Source: Lingula anatina (taxonomy: Eukaryota; Brachiopoda; Lingulata; Lingulida; Lingulidae). Taken from it: a stretch of DNA of 64,000 nucleotides. Location: NCBI RefSeq assembly GCF_001039355.2, contig NW_019775378.1, positions 396,615 through 460,614 of the forward strand, given 5' to 3'. Positions 62,312-64,000 of the stretch are shown here, piece after piece (within the stretch, counting starts at the first letter, position 1; every line of letters begins with the position of its first letter). The notes beneath the pieces were generated by a model, which worked only from the letters and a program-made list of their open reading frames with translations, was not told where the DNA came from and did no database searches. Made by a program: the position numbers and the translations under genes.

Positions 62312-62842
62312 TCACGCCCCCTCTTTCATCGCTCTGTTCATTTTGTCGATGCGTTGGTCATTTTCTCGTAATGTTTGTCTCAAATTATGATTCTTCAGCT
62401 CTAGCCCGTCAACTTTGTCTTGTAGAACTCCTATTTTCCTTTTATTTTCCTCATTTTCTATTTTACTACTTTCTCTGATTTCATCAATTTTTATTTCCAG
62501 GTCCTGTAACTTCGCATTCATTTCTTTGACTGTTTCGCTCACAACTGTTTTGATAATTTCACTAAGGTCCTCCTTCTTAACGGTTTGCTTTATTTCATAT
62601 TCAATCTCCTCCAGTTTCGTCATGAGGGATACCGATTCATCACCGCTGACAAAAGAGAGTTCACCGCTGGTGTTTGAGATTTCACAATGTGGCCTTTTGG
62701 GTGCCTGCATAATTTCAGGGGAGTCATTGCGTTCTATTGTTTCTTCCTTGCTATTTTTATTGGACGTTTTTGCCCCCTTTGTTTGCTTAGACTCTTTAGT
62801 ATTTGCACTGAAATATTTTGACTTTGTCCCCCGGGTACTCAT
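62312..62842 (-). pseudogene. LINE ORF1 N-terminal half, inverted
   Basis: From ATG 62842 the frame encodes a lysine/serine-rich N-terminus (MSTRGTKSKYFSANTKESK) followed by about 100 residues with regular heptads of L, I and V (TKLEEIEYEIKQ...LQDLEIKIDEI...LQDKVDGLELKNHNLRQTL), a strong coiled coil. This is the trimerisation part of L1-type LINE ORF1 proteins, which bind the element RNA. The frame ends at NRAMKEGA, just where the RRM-like half should begin. That half is found on the opposite strand, 128 bases from this start codon. The protein has therefore been split. Confidence 0.7.
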
Positions 62843-62970
62843 AGTCACTGTTCTCTGCTATATACGGGGATGAAAAGAATAGGAGAGGTGCTTATTGCCT
62901 TTATTATTGGCCTAATTTGACCATGCATGGATTCGCAGTCTAATTCGCTGCCAAGGTAGCTTCGACGGCA

Positions 62971-63432
62971 ATGATAAAAGCCAACCATAACGAACAATAC
63001 AGCCGAAAAAACAATGTAAAAATATATGGCATCCCGGAGTCTGAATCGGGCGATCAGACAACTTCTGCCCTAGTAACTAAAACATTAAAAGATAAGATAC
63101 AGGAAGAGGTGAAAGGCGATGATATTGTGGCGGTGCACAGGATTCCCGGCAAACCAGGGGAACCCAGGCCGATCATCTTAAAGTTAAAAAACACAGAGAT
63201 AAAATCCCGTATCATGCGCAAAAGGGGTGAGCTAAAAAGGTCCGACAGAGCCCTGAGGCTAGCAGACGATGTTACAAAAGAAAATAAGGAACTACTTAAA
63301 TTGCTGAATGACCATCCAGAATGCGAAAGTGCGTGGTATTTCAATGGCAGCATATATGCCAAGATTAACGGCAAAGAAGGCAAGAAAAAATTCGACATCG
63401 GGGACGATATTGGGACAAAAATTCGCCACTAA
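62971..63432 (+). pseudogene. LINE ORF1 C-terminal half (RRM and C-terminal domain)
   Basis: The frame begins MIKANHNEQYSRKNNVKIYG and continues with PES...TKTLKDKIQEEV...IVAVHRIPG...PRPIILKLKN...IMRKR and ends with LLNDHPECESAWYFNGSIYAK. The NEQYSRKNN-x-KIYGIPE entry to the RRM and the HRIPG and RPIILKL strands are hallmarks of the ORF1 RNA-binding region of L1-like LINEs; the C-terminal domain follows. The coiled-coil half is missing upstream and lies inverted at 62312-62842. Upstream in the same frame a stop lies near 62940, so the ATG at 62971 is not a native start. About 570 bases follow to the window end with no ORF2 seen. Confidence 0.75.
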
Positions 63433-64000
63433 AACCTTAACTCTATAATGTTGGTGCAAGTAAAATTGATTGAAACGATAAATTCCATTTCTTGATTTGT
63501 ACAGAATAGTAAAAAGTAATAATTATTTAGGATCTCTGTAGATTTAATACATAGAAATCATACATGTAAAAAGTTGTAATTACGCCTATAGGATGTAAAT
63601 AAGGAACTCTGTTTTGTTTTTAATTATATTTAGTATTATCCTTATTGCTATTATAATGTTTTCTACATCCACGACAAACGCAGAGAAAAGGTGCGCTTTA
63701 TGTCTAATCACATAGACTGAATGTTTGCCGAAGTGGTATTATTATGCTTGGCACAAGAGCACACAATTATGGAATTCTATTCATGTATATTATTCCTCCG
63801 CGCATCAGTTGTTCTCAGCGCATCAGTGTGGAAATCTTTTGTCAGTGAATCCGTGGATGATGTGTGTGAATACCTGAGGAAAGACCAGCTACTTAAATAG
63901 GAAGTGTGAATGAGAGCGTGATGATCGATGTTGTCTGTGTGGGAGGAGAACATGTATCAGGGATGCTAGTGGGGTCTGGAAAGAAAACCTGAACTTTTTT
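63433..64000. other. right edge, no gene seen
   Basis: Follows the ORF1 half. No start of an endonuclease/RT frame is seen. If more of the element is present it lies beyond the window or has been deleted. Confidence 0.4.

Noticed and set aside
58517-62848. The idea that the RT (58517-60736) and the coiled-coil ORF1 half (62312-62842), both on the minus strand, are one intact LINE
   Set aside because: The 1.6 kb between them has no endonuclease domain and no rest of ORF1, and it contains another miniature element. The matching second half of ORF1 is on the other strand to the right.
62415-62873. 152-codon + strand frame, hydrophobic and serine-rich
   Set aside because: It is the antisense of the coiled-coil ORF1 half. 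Lysine/glutamate codons read backwards give leucine, phenylalanine and serine.
1-64000. CRISPR arrays, rRNA genes, bacterial operons, endogenous retrovirus LTRs
   Set aside because: No regularly spaced repeats, rRNA core motifs, ribosome-binding-site/operon structure or gag-pol-env frames were seen.

Overview
This is animal nuclear DNA, AT-rich (roughly 62-64% A+T by eye). It has split genes with GT/AG introns, long non-coding stretches, microsatellites and many fossil mobile elements. There is no sign of prokaryotic or organellar sequence. The amine-receptor type (beta-octopamine-like), the mix of Penelope-like, LINE and TA-flanked miniature elements, and the very frequent palindrome TACATGTA fit a marine invertebrate such as a hemichordate, echinoderm, cephalochordate or mollusc. 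The sequence alone does not settle which.

Only two protein-coding genes are secure. At the left edge (319-3592, + strand) are the last four coding exons of a 12-helix major facilitator transporter of the SLC16 (monocarboxylate transporter) type; its 5' exons lie outside the window. At 25709-26977 (- strand) is a complete 422-residue rhodopsin-class amine GPCR, closest in its motifs to beta-type octopamine receptors. It is carried in one exon bounded by good splice signals. A weaker case is a possible promoter and first exon at 57597-57831 (+), and a still weaker candidate first exon lies at 45952-46054 (-).

The rest is accessory sequence. From left to right: a decayed Penelope-like element with inverted ends (5501-6280); a TA-flanked miniature element with long inverted arms (17699-17955); a 294-bp foldback element (30940-31233); a 1.78-kb sequence present twice around a 316-base N gap (40994-44891), probably an assembly haplotype duplication, each copy holding a weakly piggyBac-like cysteine-rich remnant; another TA-flanked miniature element (54008-54161); a dead LINE reverse transcriptase (58517-60736, -) with one in-frame stop and a mutated YADD box; and a LINE ORF1 broken into two oppositely oriented halves (62312-63432), as expected from a 5' inversion during insertion. 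Three copies of one miniature family, two full-length and one truncated, sit at 2888-3103, 56661-56875 and about 61701-61831.

There is no operon-like cooperation between genes and I found no clearly new multi-gene system. The most unusual signals are the roughly ten-fold excess of TACATGTA, the split ORF1, the set of TA-flanked miniature elements with a shared end signature, and the two non-canonical activation motifs (DRF, CYLP) in the receptor. About three open frames of 117 codons or more are expected by chance at this base composition, so isolated frames of 60-135 codons were not treated as genes.
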